Below are positions 53,253-61,962 of a stretch of DNA of 64,000 nt, piece by piece. This DNA is from Xylophilus sp. GW821-FHT01B05 (GTDB lineage Bacteria > Pseudomonadota > Gammaproteobacteria > Burkholderiales > Burkholderiaceae_C). The stretch covers positions 1,922,001-1,986,000 of the forward strand of contig CP152408.1 of the NCBI GenBank assembly GCA_038961845.1. The letters run 5' to 3'. The notes beneath the pieces were generated by a model. It was not told where the DNA came from. It searched no databases and worked only from the letters and a program-made list of their open reading frames with translations. Position 1 is the first letter of the stretch. Every line of letters begins with the position of its first letter. Position numbers and translations under genes: made by a program.

Positions 53253-54197
53253 CTAGTCGGCGGGTGCGAGAGCAGAGGCCGTATGCGGCGGGGCCTGGTA
53301 GCCGGCAGCGGCCGCATAGCCGCCCTCCAGTGCCCAGACCCGCTCGAAGCCTGCCTTGTGCAGGCGCTCGGCCAGCAGGGCGGCCGAGATCTCGTGCGGG
53401 CAGGCGCAGTAGACGACGATGTCGTGCGCGGCCGCCGGGTCCAGCTCCAGGGCGGTGATCGGGTGGCGCATGTCAAAGCTGCGGGCGCCGGGCAGGCGCG
53501 CCGGGGCGTTGGGGCGCACGTCGATCAGCACCGCGTCGCGGCCCTCGGCCTGCCAGCGCAGCCAGTCGGCGGCGGGCAGGCGCGGGATGTGGCTGAGCCG
53601 CCGCCGCAGGTGGCGGCGCTGCAGCCAGCGCCAGCTGATGTAGGCCACCAGCGCCGCACCGGCCATGAGCAGGCCCAGGCGGCCCCAGCGGTCGAGCGCG
53701 TCCAGCACCAGGCCCACCTGCCGCGAAAACAGCGCACCCAGCGCCAGCGCCGTGCCCGCCCAAAGCGCCGCGCCCGCCACGTCATAGGGCAGGAAGCGGC
53801 GCAGCGGCGTGCGGTTTTGCCCGGCCATGACGATGGCCAGCGCGCTGGCGCCAGGCAGGAAGCGGGTCACCAGCAGTACGCGCGGCCCGGCGTGCTGGTA
53901 GCGCTGCTGGGTCTGGCGCACGCAGGAGTCGGGCGACAGCGATACACGGCAGATGCTGCCCAGCAGGCGCGTGCCGTAGCGGCGGCCGGCCCAGTACCAG
54001 CCGCTGTCGGCGATCAGGCAGGCCAGCACGCAGGCCAGCAGCACCACCGGCCAGAACAGCGCCCCCTGCGCGCACAGCGCGCCGGCGCTGACCAGCAGCG
54101 GCGAGGTGGGAATCGGCAGCCCGGCCTGCTGCAGCAGCACGCCACCAAACACCAGCAGCACGCCGTAGGTGACAAGAAGGGTTTGGAGGGTGGGCAC
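53253..54197 (-). CDS. DedA-family membrane protein fused to a rhodanese domain
   Basis: A 314 aa protein. Residues ~1-195 form a DedA/VTT (SNARE-associated) membrane domain: GVLLQQAGLPIPTSPLLVSAGAL, GWYWAGRRYG, and RFLPGASALAIVMAGQNRTPLRRFLPYDVAGAALWAG, the F/R/P-rich core motif. Residues ~205-300 are a rhodanese domain: AVLIDVRPNAPARLPGARSFD, then VVYCACPHEISAALLAERLHKAGF with the active-site cysteine in CACPHE. DedA proteins are linked to undecaprenyl-phosphate flipping and membrane potential; the rhodanese part would face the cytoplasm if the C-terminus is inside. Upstream and downstream genes are unrelated. Confidence 0.9.
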   Translation of the reverse strand: MPTLQTLLVTYGVLLVFGGVLLQQAGLPIPTSPLLVSAGALCAQGALFWPVVLLACVLACLIADSGWYWAGRRYGTRLLGSICRVSLSPDSCVRQTQQRYQHAGPRVLLVTRFLPGASALAIVMAGQNRTPLRRFLPYDVAGAALWAGTALALGALFSRQVGLVLDALDRWGRLGLLMAGAALVAYISWRWLQRRHLRRRLSHIPRLPAADWLRWQAEGRDAVLIDVRPNAPARLPGARSFDMRHPITALELDPAAAHDIVVYCACPHEISAALLAERLHKAGFERVWALEGGYAAAAGYQAPPHTASALAPAD

Positions 54198-54260
54198 CGC
54201 AGCATGGTAGTGCGGCGCGAAAAGGCGCGTGGGGCGCAGGGCATCCGGCGCCTCAAGGCT

Positions 54261-55064
54261 TTAACTGCCGAACCGGCCCTCACCCATGAAGCTGCTGTCC
54301 GACTGGAGAAGCTTGCGTGCGTAGTACTCAAAGGTTCGCTGCGTACGCTTGGGCGTAAGGATCCAGTCGCGCGCCTCCCGGCCCTTGTCGGGGTCGATCG
54401 GCTTCAAGGTGCCCGCCGCCATGGCCGTGAGTTGCAGCTTGGCGGTGCGCTCGACCTGGTGGGCGAGTACATAGGCTTCATCCATCGAGTGCGTTGCCAC
54501 CAGTTGGCCGTGGTGGGCCAGCAGGATGACCTTCTTGTCGCCCAGCGCGCCGGAGATGAGCTCGCCTTCCTCGTTGCCGACAGGTATGCCGGGCCAGTGG
54601 GGCAGGAAGGCGCAGTTGTCATAGAGGACGGCCGAGTCCATGCAGGAGACCTCCAGCGGTACCTCCAGCAGCGACAAGGCGACGACGTGGAATGGATGCG
54701 TATGGACGATGCAGTTGACCGACGGCTTTTCGTTGTAGATCCACATGTGGAAGCGGTTGGCCGCGTTCGCCATCCCGTCCCCTTCGAGCACATTGAGGTC
54801 TTCGTCAACCAACAGCAGATTCTCGGCCGTAGCCTCATCCATGCCGATGCCAAATTGCTGGGTGTAGTAGGTGTGGGGTTTCGGCCCCCTCACGGTGATC
54901 TGGCCCGACATGCCCGAGTCGTGGCCGCAGGCATACACCATGCGGCAGAGCAGCGCGAGCCGCTGCCGGGTGCTCCATTGGGGGCCGTCTCCGAAATGCC
55001 GGGACATCTCGGAGATCGCGTGCTGTACCAAGTCGCTCTTTGACAGTTCGTAGGTGTTTTCCAT
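54261..55064 (-). CDS. Class II aldolase/adducin family protein
   Basis: A 267 aa zinc-dependent aldolase-fold protein. The histidine ligands appear in CIVHTHPFHVVALSLL and in the later LLAHHGQLVATHS, with the substrate-binding region CGHDSGMSGQITVRGP. It is only distantly related to the class II aldolase at 3511-4350. It is preceded by 15 bp by a Bug-type binding-protein gene on the same strand, with a divergent LysR gene beyond, so the trio is probably a catabolic unit for an organic acid. The actual reaction (aldol cleavage or decarboxylation) is not readable. Confidence 0.87.
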   Translation of the reverse strand: MENTYELSKSDLVQHAISEMSRHFGDGPQWSTRQRLALLCRMVYACGHDSGMSGQITVRGPKPHTYYTQQFGIGMDEATAENLLLVDEDLNVLEGDGMANAANRFHMWIYNEKPSVNCIVHTHPFHVVALSLLEVPLEVSCMDSAVLYDNCAFLPHWPGIPVGNEEGELISGALGDKKVILLAHHGQLVATHSMDEAYVLAHQVERTAKLQLTAMAAGTLKPIDPDKGREARDWILTPKRTQRTFEYYARKLLQSDSSFMGEGRFGS

Positions 55065-55079
55065 TCGGGATCTCCTTTT

Positions 55080-56054
55080 TCAATCCACTTTGATGTTGTT
55101 GGTCTTGACGACGTCAGCCCACTTCTTGCTCTCGGACCTGACAAATTCGCCGAATTGCGCGGGCGAGCTTCCCACCGGGGTTGCGCCTTGTGCCGCAAGT
55201 TTCTCGATGGTCTCCGGGTCCGACAGCGCCTTTTTGATGCCGGCGGCCAGCGTGCCGATGATCGGCGCCGGCGTGCCCGCCGGGGCAAACAGCCCGTACC
55301 AGTTTTCGGCCACCACACCGGGGTAGCCCAGTTCGGCCAGTGTCGGCACATCGGGCAGCAGCTTGGAGCGCGTACTGCCCAAGGTGGCCCACAGCTTGAC
55401 CTTGCCGGAGGCCACAAAGGGCCGGAACGTGAAGTAGGTATCGATCATGATCGGCACCTGCCCGGAGATCAGATCAACGACCGCGGGGCCTCCACCTTTG
55501 TACGGAACATGCTGCAGCGGCATGCCCGCATCATGTCCCAGTCGAGCGCCAGACAGGTGGAACACGGTGCCCGAGCCCGAGCTGGCGATGGCACCAAGAG
55601 AGGGCGTTTTCTGGACGTTGGCACGGAAGGTCTGGAAGTCCGCCTCAGGCCTGCGGCCAGACGCTGCCAGCACGATCAGCGCATTCACCATCTGGCTGAC
55701 CGGGACGAAGCCCGTCACAGGGTCAACGCTCACTTTGAAGAAGTTGGGCGCAATCACGTGGCTGGCCGGCCCGACCAGCAGCGTATAGCCGTCGGCAGCG
55801 GCACGGCCGACATAGTCCGAGCCTATGGAGCCGCCAGCGCCGGGCTTGTTCTCAATGATGACCGGCTGCCCCAGCTCCGTTGCCAGCTTTTGCCCGATCA
55901 GGCGTGTGACCGTGTCTGCGCCCCCGCCGGGCGGGAAACCCACAATGAGGTGGATCGGCTTCTCCGGATAGCCCGGTGCATTTGCCTCTGCTGCGCCACA
56001 GGCGATGTGGACCATTCCAAGCAGGGCAACTGCAATCAATCTGACGTTTGCCAT
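55080..56054 (-). CDS. Bug-family tripartite tricarboxylate transporter substrate-binding protein
   Basis: A 324 aa periplasmic binding protein of the Bug/TctC family. The signal is VRLIAVALLGMVHIACGAAEA. Family motifs are YPEKPIHLIVGFPPGGGADTVTRLIGQKL, VIIENKPGAGGSIGSDYVGRAAADGYTLL and VPYKGGGPAVVDLISGQV. ATG 56054 follows GGAGAAGAC. No TctA/TctB membrane genes are nearby; such orphan Bug proteins are very numerous in Burkholderiales and may share membrane parts or serve as sensors. Confidence 0.93.
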   Translation of the reverse strand: MANVRLIAVALLGMVHIACGAAEANAPGYPEKPIHLIVGFPPGGGADTVTRLIGQKLATELGQPVIIENKPGAGGSIGSDYVGRAAADGYTLLVGPASHVIAPNFFKVSVDPVTGFVPVSQMVNALIVLAASGRRPEADFQTFRANVQKTPSLGAIASSGSGTVFHLSGARLGHDAGMPLQHVPYKGGGPAVVDLISGQVPIMIDTYFTFRPFVASGKVKLWATLGSTRSKLLPDVPTLAELGYPGVVAENWYGLFAPAGTPAPIIGTLAAGIKKALSDPETIEKLAAQGATPVGSSPAQFGEFVRSESKKWADVVKTNNIKVD

Positions 56055-56152
56055 GTCTTCTCCAGGATGTGCGGCTTGAGGGGCCAAGCAGCTGCATGGC
56101 TATGCTCGCCGGGCACTCGGCGCATCACAATCTGGAATTTCCTTCGACTGCT

Positions 56153-56167
56153 TTCGGCAACGCCGAA
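56153..56167. promoter_or_regulatory. Putative LysR operator between LysR and Bug genes
   Basis: TTCGGCAACGCCGAA is a perfect inverted repeat and contains a T-N11-A core, the usual LysR-type binding layout. It lies in the 164 bp divergent gap, 52 bp before the LysR start codon. Confidence 0.5.
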
Positions 56168-56218
56168 GCGGCATGTTTCCTGCACCGGCGCCCACGACCA
56201 GCTCACAAGAGGAGAGAC

Positions 56219-57121
56219 ATGCTCAAGCTCGATCTACAAGATCTCCGCCTGGTGGTGGCGGTGGCCGACACGGGCAGCATCACGGCCGGTGCGGCCTCGG
56301 TGCATTTGGCGGTGGCCTCGGCCAGCGAGCGGCTGAAGATGCTGGAAGCATCCACGGGCGCCGTGCTGTTCGAGCGCCGGCCCCGCGGCGTGGTGCCCAC
56401 GGCCGCGGGCGCTACGCTTCTGCGGCATGCGCAGGCCATGCTCGGGCACGCAGATGGTTTGGCGCAAGAGCTCGACCGGCTGGCGCAGGGCCTGCAGGGC
56501 GAAGTGCGCGTTGCCGCGAATTCGGTCGCGCTATCGCACTTCCTGAAAGAGCCCCTCATCCGATTTCTTGGCGAGAACCCGGGGGTGAATGTGGTCCTGA
56601 AGGAGGTCACCAGCACCGATGCCCTGGAGATGGTGCTGCGGCACGAGGTGGCGGTGGGCATCTCGGCATTGGGTGAGGCGCACAAAGACCTGCAGGTGAA
56701 GCCACTTTTCGTGGACCGGCTCGTGGCCGTGGTGGCGCCCAGCCATCCCCTGGCGCATCAGCGGCAGGTGTGCTTCGCCGAGCTGCTCGAATTCGACATG
56801 CTGGCTTTTGGCACCCGCTCTGCGCTGCAGCGCTTTGTCGATGCCCAGGTGCAGATGCTGGGCCGAAGGGTCAACCGCCGCGTGGAAGTGGACGACCTGG
56901 AGACGCTGTGCCGAATGGCGGCGGCGGGCATCGGCGTCGGTGTCATGCCCTGGAGCTTTGCCTGCAGATTTCAGGCGGAGATGGGCATTCGCCTGATCCC
57001 GCTGGCCGAGTCATGGAGCGAACGCCGCGTGGGGGCGTTCTGGAGCGAGGCCGGCCTGAGCAAGATGGCCGAACGTTTTCTCGCCTCCCTGGCGGCCGAG
57101 CCGTCCTTCCCCCTGCACTAG
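56219..57121 (+). CDS. LysR-family transcriptional regulator
   Basis: A 300 aa regulator. The N-terminal winged helix-turn-helix is DLRLVVAVADTGSITAGAASVHLAVASASERLKMLEASTGAVLFERRPRGVVPTAAGATLL; the effector-binding domain follows from about residue 90 (GEVRVAANSVALSHFLKEPL) with the mid-domain LFVDRLVAVVAPSHPLA. ATG 56219 is 5 bases after AGAGGAGAG. It is divergent from the Bug/aldolase pair and likely regulates them and itself through the palindrome at 56153. Confidence 0.93.
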   Translation: MLKLDLQDLRLVVAVADTGSITAGAASVHLAVASASERLKMLEASTGAVLFERRPRGVVPTAAGATLLRHAQAMLGHADGLAQELDRLAQGLQGEVRVAANSVALSHFLKEPLIRFLGENPGVNVVLKEVTSTDALEMVLRHEVAVGISALGEAHKDLQVKPLFVDRLVAVVAPSHPLAHQRQVCFAELLEFDMLAFGTRSALQRFVDAQVQMLGRRVNRRVEVDDLETLCRMAAAGIGVGVMPWSFACRFQAEMGIRLIPLAESWSERRVGAFWSEAGLSKMAERFLASLAAEPSFPLH

Positions 57122-57140
57122 GAGCCGGCCAGACGGCCCC

Positions 57141-58268
57141 TCAGCGCAGGCGCTCGGGTGCCAGCCGCGCCGGCTCCACGCCCTCGGCCCGCAGCACTTC
57201 AGGCAAGGCCTGCCCCAGCAACAAGCTGCGCGCCAACTGGGCCGCGCCGGCAGCGCTCTGGATGCCGTAGCCGCCCTGGGCGGCGAGCCAGAAGAAGCCT
57301 TCCTGCTGCGGCTCCCAGCCGATCACCATGTCGCCATCGGCCACGAAGGAGCGCAGGCCGGCCCAGCTGCGGTGCGGCCGGCGGATGCTCATGGTGGTGG
57401 CCTGCTCGATGTTGTGGATGCCGATGGCCACGTCCAGCTCTTCCGGCACCACGTCGTGTGGCTGCACCGGGTCGGCATTGGCAGGCGAGCCCAGCAGCAC
57501 GCCGGCGTCGGGCTTGAAGTAATAGCTTTCGTCGATGCCGACCACGGCCGGCCAATGCGCTACGTCCACGCCCGCAGGCGGTGCAAAGGTGAAGGCGGTG
57601 CGGCGGCGTGGCTCCAGGCCGATGCGCGCCACGCCGGCCAGGTCGGCCACGGTGTCGGCCCAGGCGCCGGCGGCGTTGACGATGTGGCGCGCCTGCAGCG
57701 CGCTGCCGTCGGCCAGCGTCACCGTCCAATAAGCGTCGCTGCGCTGCAGGCCGGTGACATGCGCATCGGTGCGCAACTGGCCGCCCCGGCGCCGAAAGCC
57801 GCGCAGGTAGCCCTGGTGCAGCGCATGCACGTCGATGTCGCTGGCGCCGCCTTCGGCAATGCCCATGGCGGCGGCCTCGGGCCGCAGGCAGGGCACGGCG
57901 GCCAGCAGCGCGTCGCGCGCTACGCGCTGCACGTCGCCGCCGCGCTCCGACAAGTCCTGCCAGGCGGCATCAAACAGCGCGCCCTGGTCCGGGCCGGCCA
58001 CATGCAGCACGCCGCGCGGTGTGAGGATGGGGTCGCTGCCAAAGACTTCGGGCGGAGCGTCGAAGAAGGGGCGGCTGGCCCGCGTCAGCGCGCGGATCGC
58101 GGGCGTGCCGTAGCTCTCCATGTAGAGCGCGGCAGAGCGGCCGGTGGTGTGGTAGCCGGGCTGGTCCTCGCGCTCCAGCAGCACGGTGGGCGCGTGGGCA
58201 GAGATCTCGTAGGCGGCGGAAGCACCGGCGATGCCGGCGCCGATGATGGCGAAGTCGTAGCGGTTCAT
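57141..58268 (-). CDS. FAD-dependent D-amino-acid dehydrogenase, DauA-like
   Basis: A 375 aa flavoenzyme of the DAO family. The FAD site is FAIIGAGIAGASAAYEISA, followed by LLEREDQPGYHTTGRSAALYMESYGTPAIRAL. These segments, and PDAGVLLGSPANADPVQPHDVVPEELD, WAGLRSFVADGD and EGFFWLAAQGGYGIQSAAG, strongly resemble Pseudomonas DauA (D-arginine dehydrogenase), which oxidises many D-amino acids to 2-oxo acids and ammonia with electrons passed to the respiratory chain. It is the last gene of a five-gene minus-strand operon; the amidase stop is 1 bp before its start. Side-chain preference cannot be read with certainty. Confidence 0.85.
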   Translation of the reverse strand: MNRYDFAIIGAGIAGASAAYEISAHAPTVLLEREDQPGYHTTGRSAALYMESYGTPAIRALTRASRPFFDAPPEVFGSDPILTPRGVLHVAGPDQGALFDAAWQDLSERGGDVQRVARDALLAAVPCLRPEAAAMGIAEGGASDIDVHALHQGYLRGFRRRGGQLRTDAHVTGLQRSDAYWTVTLADGSALQARHIVNAAGAWADTVADLAGVARIGLEPRRRTAFTFAPPAGVDVAHWPAVVGIDESYYFKPDAGVLLGSPANADPVQPHDVVPEELDVAIGIHNIEQATTMSIRRPHRSWAGLRSFVADGDMVIGWEPQQEGFFWLAAQGGYGIQSAAGAAQLARSLLLGQALPEVLRAEGVEPARLAPERLR

Positions 58269-58269
58269 A

Positions 58270-59790
58270 TCAGACGACCGATGCGGTGCCAGTGCTCACC
58301 TTTGCATCCAGGATCGGCGGCGCAGTCACGATGGAGTTCAACGCCGGCTCGGCGTGGCGCAGCTTGCTGGCGTCGGGGATAGGGCGGCGCAGCGCGGCGT
58401 TGCCGGCAAAGGCTTGTTCCATGGCGTGGGCCACGCCCAGTGTGTGGCGGTCGGCACGGAAGCGGCCGACGATCTGCAGGCCAAAGGGCAGGCCGGCGCT
58501 GTCGGTGCCGCAGGGCAGGCTGAGCGCGGGGTGGGTGGTCAGCGTGGTGACATAGGTCAGCGACAGCCAGCGGTAGTAGTTCTCTTGCTGCTCGCCGTTG
58601 ATGGCGGCCACGTAGGGCTCGGTCCAGGGCATGGGCGAGACCGGCGTGGTGGGGGCGAGGATCACGTCGAACTGCTCGAACGCGGCCTGGAAGCGCTTCA
58701 AGATCTTGGTCTGCTCGGCCTGGGCCCAGGCGCAGTCGAGCAGGCGCATGGCCGCGCCCATCTCGTAGTTGGCGCGCGGGTTGGGGCCCAGGCTGGACGG
58801 GTCGCGCTCATAGGCCTCGCGCATGCCGGCCACAAAGGCCTCGGCGCGCAGCACGTCGAAGCAGCGGTGCACCTCGCCCAGGTCGATGTTGATCGGCTCG
58901 CAGCTGCGGAACAGGTGCTTCATGGCGGCGATCTTGTCGCGGAACACGGCGCGTATGCCGTCGTCCACCGCGCAGGCGCCAAAGTCTTCGGTGTAGCCCA
59001 CGCGCAGCTTGCCCAGGTCTACGTTCTGCGGCAGCAGGAAGGACAGGGGATCGAGCTCGTAGGTGAGCGGGTCGCTGGCCGACAGGCCCGCCGTGGCGGC
59101 CAGTTGCAGGCAGGCATCGGCCACGGTGCGGCCCATGGGGCCGACGACGGAGATCGGCGTCCAGCCCAGCGGCTTGCGCGAGCTGGGCACCACGCCGGGC
59201 GAGGGCCGGAAGCCCACCACGCCGCACTTGGCGGCCGGGATGCGCAGCGAGCCGCCGGTGTCCGAGCCGGTGCAGACCGGCAGCATGTCCAGCGCCAGCG
59301 CGGCGGCCGAGCCGCCCGAAGAGCCGCCCGCGTTCAGGTTGGGATTGAACGGATTGCCGGTGGCGCCCCAGACCGGGTTGCGCGAATTGGCGCCGGCGCC
59401 CATCTCGGGCACGTTGGTCTTGCCGGCGACGATGGCGCCGGCCGCGCGCAGCCGCGACACCAGCAGGTTGTCGGCCGCGGGCACATTGCTGCGGTAGATG
59501 GGCGAGCCGTAGGTGGTCAGCAGGCCGGCGGTTTCTTCGAGGTCCTTCACGCCCAGCGGCAGGCCGTGCAGCAGGCCCAGCGGCGCGCCGCTCAGCACGG
59601 CTTTTTCAGCCGCGCGGGCCTCGCCCCGGGCACGCTCAAAGCAGGTGGCAGTGACGGCGTTGACGTAGGGGTTGACGGCTTCGATGCGGGCAATGCAGGC
59701 GTCCAGCAGTTCTACCGGCGACAACTGCTTGGCGCCGACCAGGCGGCGCAGTTCGGTGGCGGGGAGGGCGACGATGTCTTCGGGGTTCAT
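58270..59790 (-). CDS. Amidase (amidase signature family)
   Basis: A 506 aa amide hydrolase of the amidase signature family. The Ser-Ser-Lys machinery is visible: Lys in LGVKDLEET, and NAGGSSGGSAAALAL with the cis-Ser and, further on, the nucleophile Ser in GSDTGGSLRIPAA. Family members include GatA, indoleacetamide, aryl and D-amino-acid amide hydrolases. ATG 59790 (MNPEDIVALPATEL) fits family length. In this operon of D-amino-acid enzymes it might release a D-amino acid from an amide or peptide, but that is inference. Confidence 0.9.
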   Translation of the reverse strand: MNPEDIVALPATELRRLVGAKQLSPVELLDACIARIEAVNPYVNAVTATCFERARGEARAAEKAVLSGAPLGLLHGLPLGVKDLEETAGLLTTYGSPIYRSNVPAADNLLVSRLRAAGAIVAGKTNVPEMGAGANSRNPVWGATGNPFNPNLNAGGSSGGSAAALALDMLPVCTGSDTGGSLRIPAAKCGVVGFRPSPGVVPSSRKPLGWTPISVVGPMGRTVADACLQLAATAGLSASDPLTYELDPLSFLLPQNVDLGKLRVGYTEDFGACAVDDGIRAVFRDKIAAMKHLFRSCEPINIDLGEVHRCFDVLRAEAFVAGMREAYERDPSSLGPNPRANYEMGAAMRLLDCAWAQAEQTKILKRFQAAFEQFDVILAPTTPVSPMPWTEPYVAAINGEQQENYYRWLSLTYVTTLTTHPALSLPCGTDSAGLPFGLQIVGRFRADRHTLGVAHAMEQAFAGNAALRRPIPDASKLRHAEPALNSIVTAPPILDAKVSTGTASVV

Positions 59791-59815
59791 GCTTTGTCTC
59801 TTGGATGGAAATGGC

Positions 59816-60985
59816 TCAGCGGCTGAGCCCGCGTGCGCTGATGGGCCAGACGGATTCGACCACGTCGCCACGGAAGCCGACCAGCTCGTCGTGCAGGTTG
59901 AAGGTGGGGTCGCAGTGGCCGGGCACCAGTTGCAGCACGCTGCCCAAGGGCGGCAGCGTTGCATCGTCTATGGGCTGGACGATGCCGTGCTCGTCATTGG
60001 CCTGCACATAGCGCAGCGTGCTGCTGGCCGCGCCCTGCTGCCAGATGGCGGGCAGGCCGGAGTCCACCGCCAGCGACTTGAGCCCGGCATCGGTCACCAC
60101 ATGCGTACGGGTGGTGGCGCTCATCACCGTGGTGGCCAGGAACAGCGCGTGCTCGAAGCGCAGGGCGCCGGCATATTCGTTGTCGCCGTAGTCGCGGTCC
60201 ATGAAGGCATAGGAGCCGGGCTGCACCTCGGTGTAGACGCCGCTGGCCAGGTCGAACTCCACGCTGCCGCTGCCGCCGCCGGTCACGGTAGGGCAAGCCA
60301 CGCCGGCCTTTGCCAGTGCTGCCACGACCTGGCCCGTGCGCTCGGCCGCCTGCTGCGCGCGGCTGCGGCGCTCGGCATGGGCGCGCAGGTGCTGCAGGCT
60401 GCCGTGGTAGGCCTGCAGCCCGCGAAAGCTGAGCTGCGGGTGCTGCGCGATCTGCTCCACCAGGCGCAGCACGGCGTCGGCATCGGCCACGCCGCAGCGG
60501 CCCTGGCCGATGTCGATCTCTACGAACACGCCCAGCTGGCTGCCTGCGGCATGCGTGGCGCCGGCCAAGGCGCTGATCTGCGCGGCGTCGTCCACGCACA
60601 CGCTGATGCGTGCGTGCTGGGCTAGTTGCGCCAGCAGCACGGCTTTGGCGGGCGATGCCAGCTGGTTGCTGATGTGGATGTCGGTTATGCCGGCCTGCAC
60701 AAAGGGGATCGCCTCGCTCGCCTTCTGGCAGCAGATGCCAACCGCACCGCGCGCCACCTGCGCCAGCGCCACGGCCGGGGTCTTGTGCGCCTTGGCATGG
60801 GGGCGCAGCTGCACGCCGGCGGCAACGGCTGCGGCCTGCATGCGGTCCAGGTTGCGCTCGAACGCGGCCAGGTCCAGCAGCAGCGCGGGGGTATCCACGC
60901 TGGCCAGCGGCGCGCCCGGCACGGCGGCCGGCGCCAGGGTCAAGAGCTGCGGCGTGGCGGTGATCGGCGGGGCGTCGTTTTTCAT
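59816..60985 (-). CDS. PLP-dependent D-3-hydroxyaspartate aldolase-like (DSD1/alanine racemase fold)
   Basis: A 389 aa enzyme of the D-threonine aldolase/DSD1 group. The PLP lysine lies in RPHAKAHKTP. Several segments resemble BhcC of Paracoccus (3-hydroxy-D-aspartate aldolase): VGICCQKASEA, LGVFVEIDIGQGRCGV, GGGSGSVEFD, EVQPGSYAFMDRDYG, VVTDAGLKSLAVDSGLP and VPGHCDPTFNLHDELVGFRGDVVESVWPISARG. The HCD pair would bind the divalent metal. BhcC splits beta-hydroxyaspartate into glyoxylate and glycine; related enzymes act on D-threonine or D-serine. No bhcA, bhcB or bhcD accompanies it, so the exact substrate is open. Its start overlaps the Bug gene stop as ATGA. Confidence 0.85.
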   Translation of the reverse strand: MKNDAPPITATPQLLTLAPAAVPGAPLASVDTPALLLDLAAFERNLDRMQAAAVAAGVQLRPHAKAHKTPAVALAQVARGAVGICCQKASEAIPFVQAGITDIHISNQLASPAKAVLLAQLAQHARISVCVDDAAQISALAGATHAAGSQLGVFVEIDIGQGRCGVADADAVLRLVEQIAQHPQLSFRGLQAYHGSLQHLRAHAERRSRAQQAAERTGQVVAALAKAGVACPTVTGGGSGSVEFDLASGVYTEVQPGSYAFMDRDYGDNEYAGALRFEHALFLATTVMSATTRTHVVTDAGLKSLAVDSGLPAIWQQGAASSTLRYVQANDEHGIVQPIDDATLPPLGSVLQLVPGHCDPTFNLHDELVGFRGDVVESVWPISARGLSR

Positions 60986-61962
60986 TCGGCCTGGATCTTG
61001 GCACGCTGCGCCACGGCGCGCATCACGGGCAGTTCTTTCTCGATCATGGCGCTCACGGCCGCACCGTTCTTGTAGGTGGCCTCCAGCCCGATGGAGACAA
61101 ATTTCTGGCGCACTTCCGGCAGGGCCACGGCATCGGCCAGGGCCTTCTCCAGCTTGGCCTTGACCTCGGGCGGCAGGCCGTGCGGCGCCACCACGGCGAT
61201 CCAGGTGTCGGTATCCACATCAAAGCCGTACTCGGCAAAGGTCGGCACATCGGGCAGCAGGGGCGAGCGCTTGGCGGTGGTGACGGCAATCGCCTTGATC
61301 TTGCCGGTCTTGAGCTGCGGGATGGCGGCCGAGACGGTGTCCACCGAGAACGGCACCTGCCCGCCCATCAGGTCGGTCATGGCCGGTGCGCTGCCTTTGT
61401 AGGGCACGTGCGTGAGCTGCGTGCCGGTGGCGTGCAGGATCAGCTCGCCCGCGAACTGCGCGGTGGTACCGGTGCCAAAGGAGGCATAGGCGTACTTGCC
61501 CGGCGCGGCCTTGGCGAGCGCGACGAACTCCTTCGGGTTGTTGGCGGGGGTGTCCTTGCTGGCCAGCAGGATCAGGCCGGTGCGGCCGACCAGCCCGATC
61601 GGCTCAAAGCTTTTCACCGGGTCATAAGGCAGCTTGGGCTGGATCGCCGGGTTGACGGTGAAGGTGGTGCCCGAGCTGATCAGCAGCGTGTAGCCGTCAG
61701 CCGGCGCCTTGGCGGTAAAGCCCGCGCCAATGATGGTGCCCGCGCCGGCCCGGTTGTCGGCCACCACGGGCTGGCCCAGCTTGTCGCCCAGCGCCTTGGC
61801 CACCATGCGCCCGATCACGTCGGTGGCGCCGCCCGGCGGGAACGGGATCACCAACTGGATCGGGCGCGACGGGTAGGCCGCATCGGCCCAGGCTGGGGCC
61901 GATGCGGTCAGGGCGGCCATGGTCGCCAGGGCGGCGCAGGCAAGGAAGGACGTGTGTTTCAT
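60982..61962 (-). CDS. Bug-family tripartite tricarboxylate transporter substrate-binding protein
   Basis: A 326 aa periplasmic binding protein of the Bug/TctC family. Signal: [21 protein letters not shown]. Family features are [64 protein letters not shown] and [20 protein letters not shown]. It overlaps both neighbours by 4 bp (dsdA-like upstream, aldolase-like downstream), so it is fixed in a D-amino-acid operon and probably binds their substrate or a related acid. No TctAB genes are in the window. Confidence 0.93.
   Translation of the reverse strand: MKHTSFLACAALATMAALTASAPAWADAAYPSRPIQLVIPFPPGGATDVIGRMVAKALGDKLGQPVVADNRAGAGTIIGAGFTAKAPADGYTLLISSGTTFTVNPAIQPKLPYDPVKSFEPIGLVGRTGLILLASKDTPANNPKEFVALAKAAPGKYAYASFGTGTTAQFAGELILHATGTQLTHVPYKGSAPAMTDLMGGQVPFSVDTVSAAIPQLKTGKIKAIAVTTAKRSPLLPDVPTFAEYGFDVDTDTWIAVVAPHGLPPEVKAKLEKALADAVALPEVRQKFVSIGLEATYKNGAAVSAMIEKELPVMRAVAQRAKIQAE

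Noticed and set aside
59816..60985. Complete beta-hydroxyaspartate cycle (bhcABCD)
   Set aside because: Only a BhcC-like aldolase is present; neighbours are DsdA, amidase and DauA-like genes, so the full cycle is not supported.
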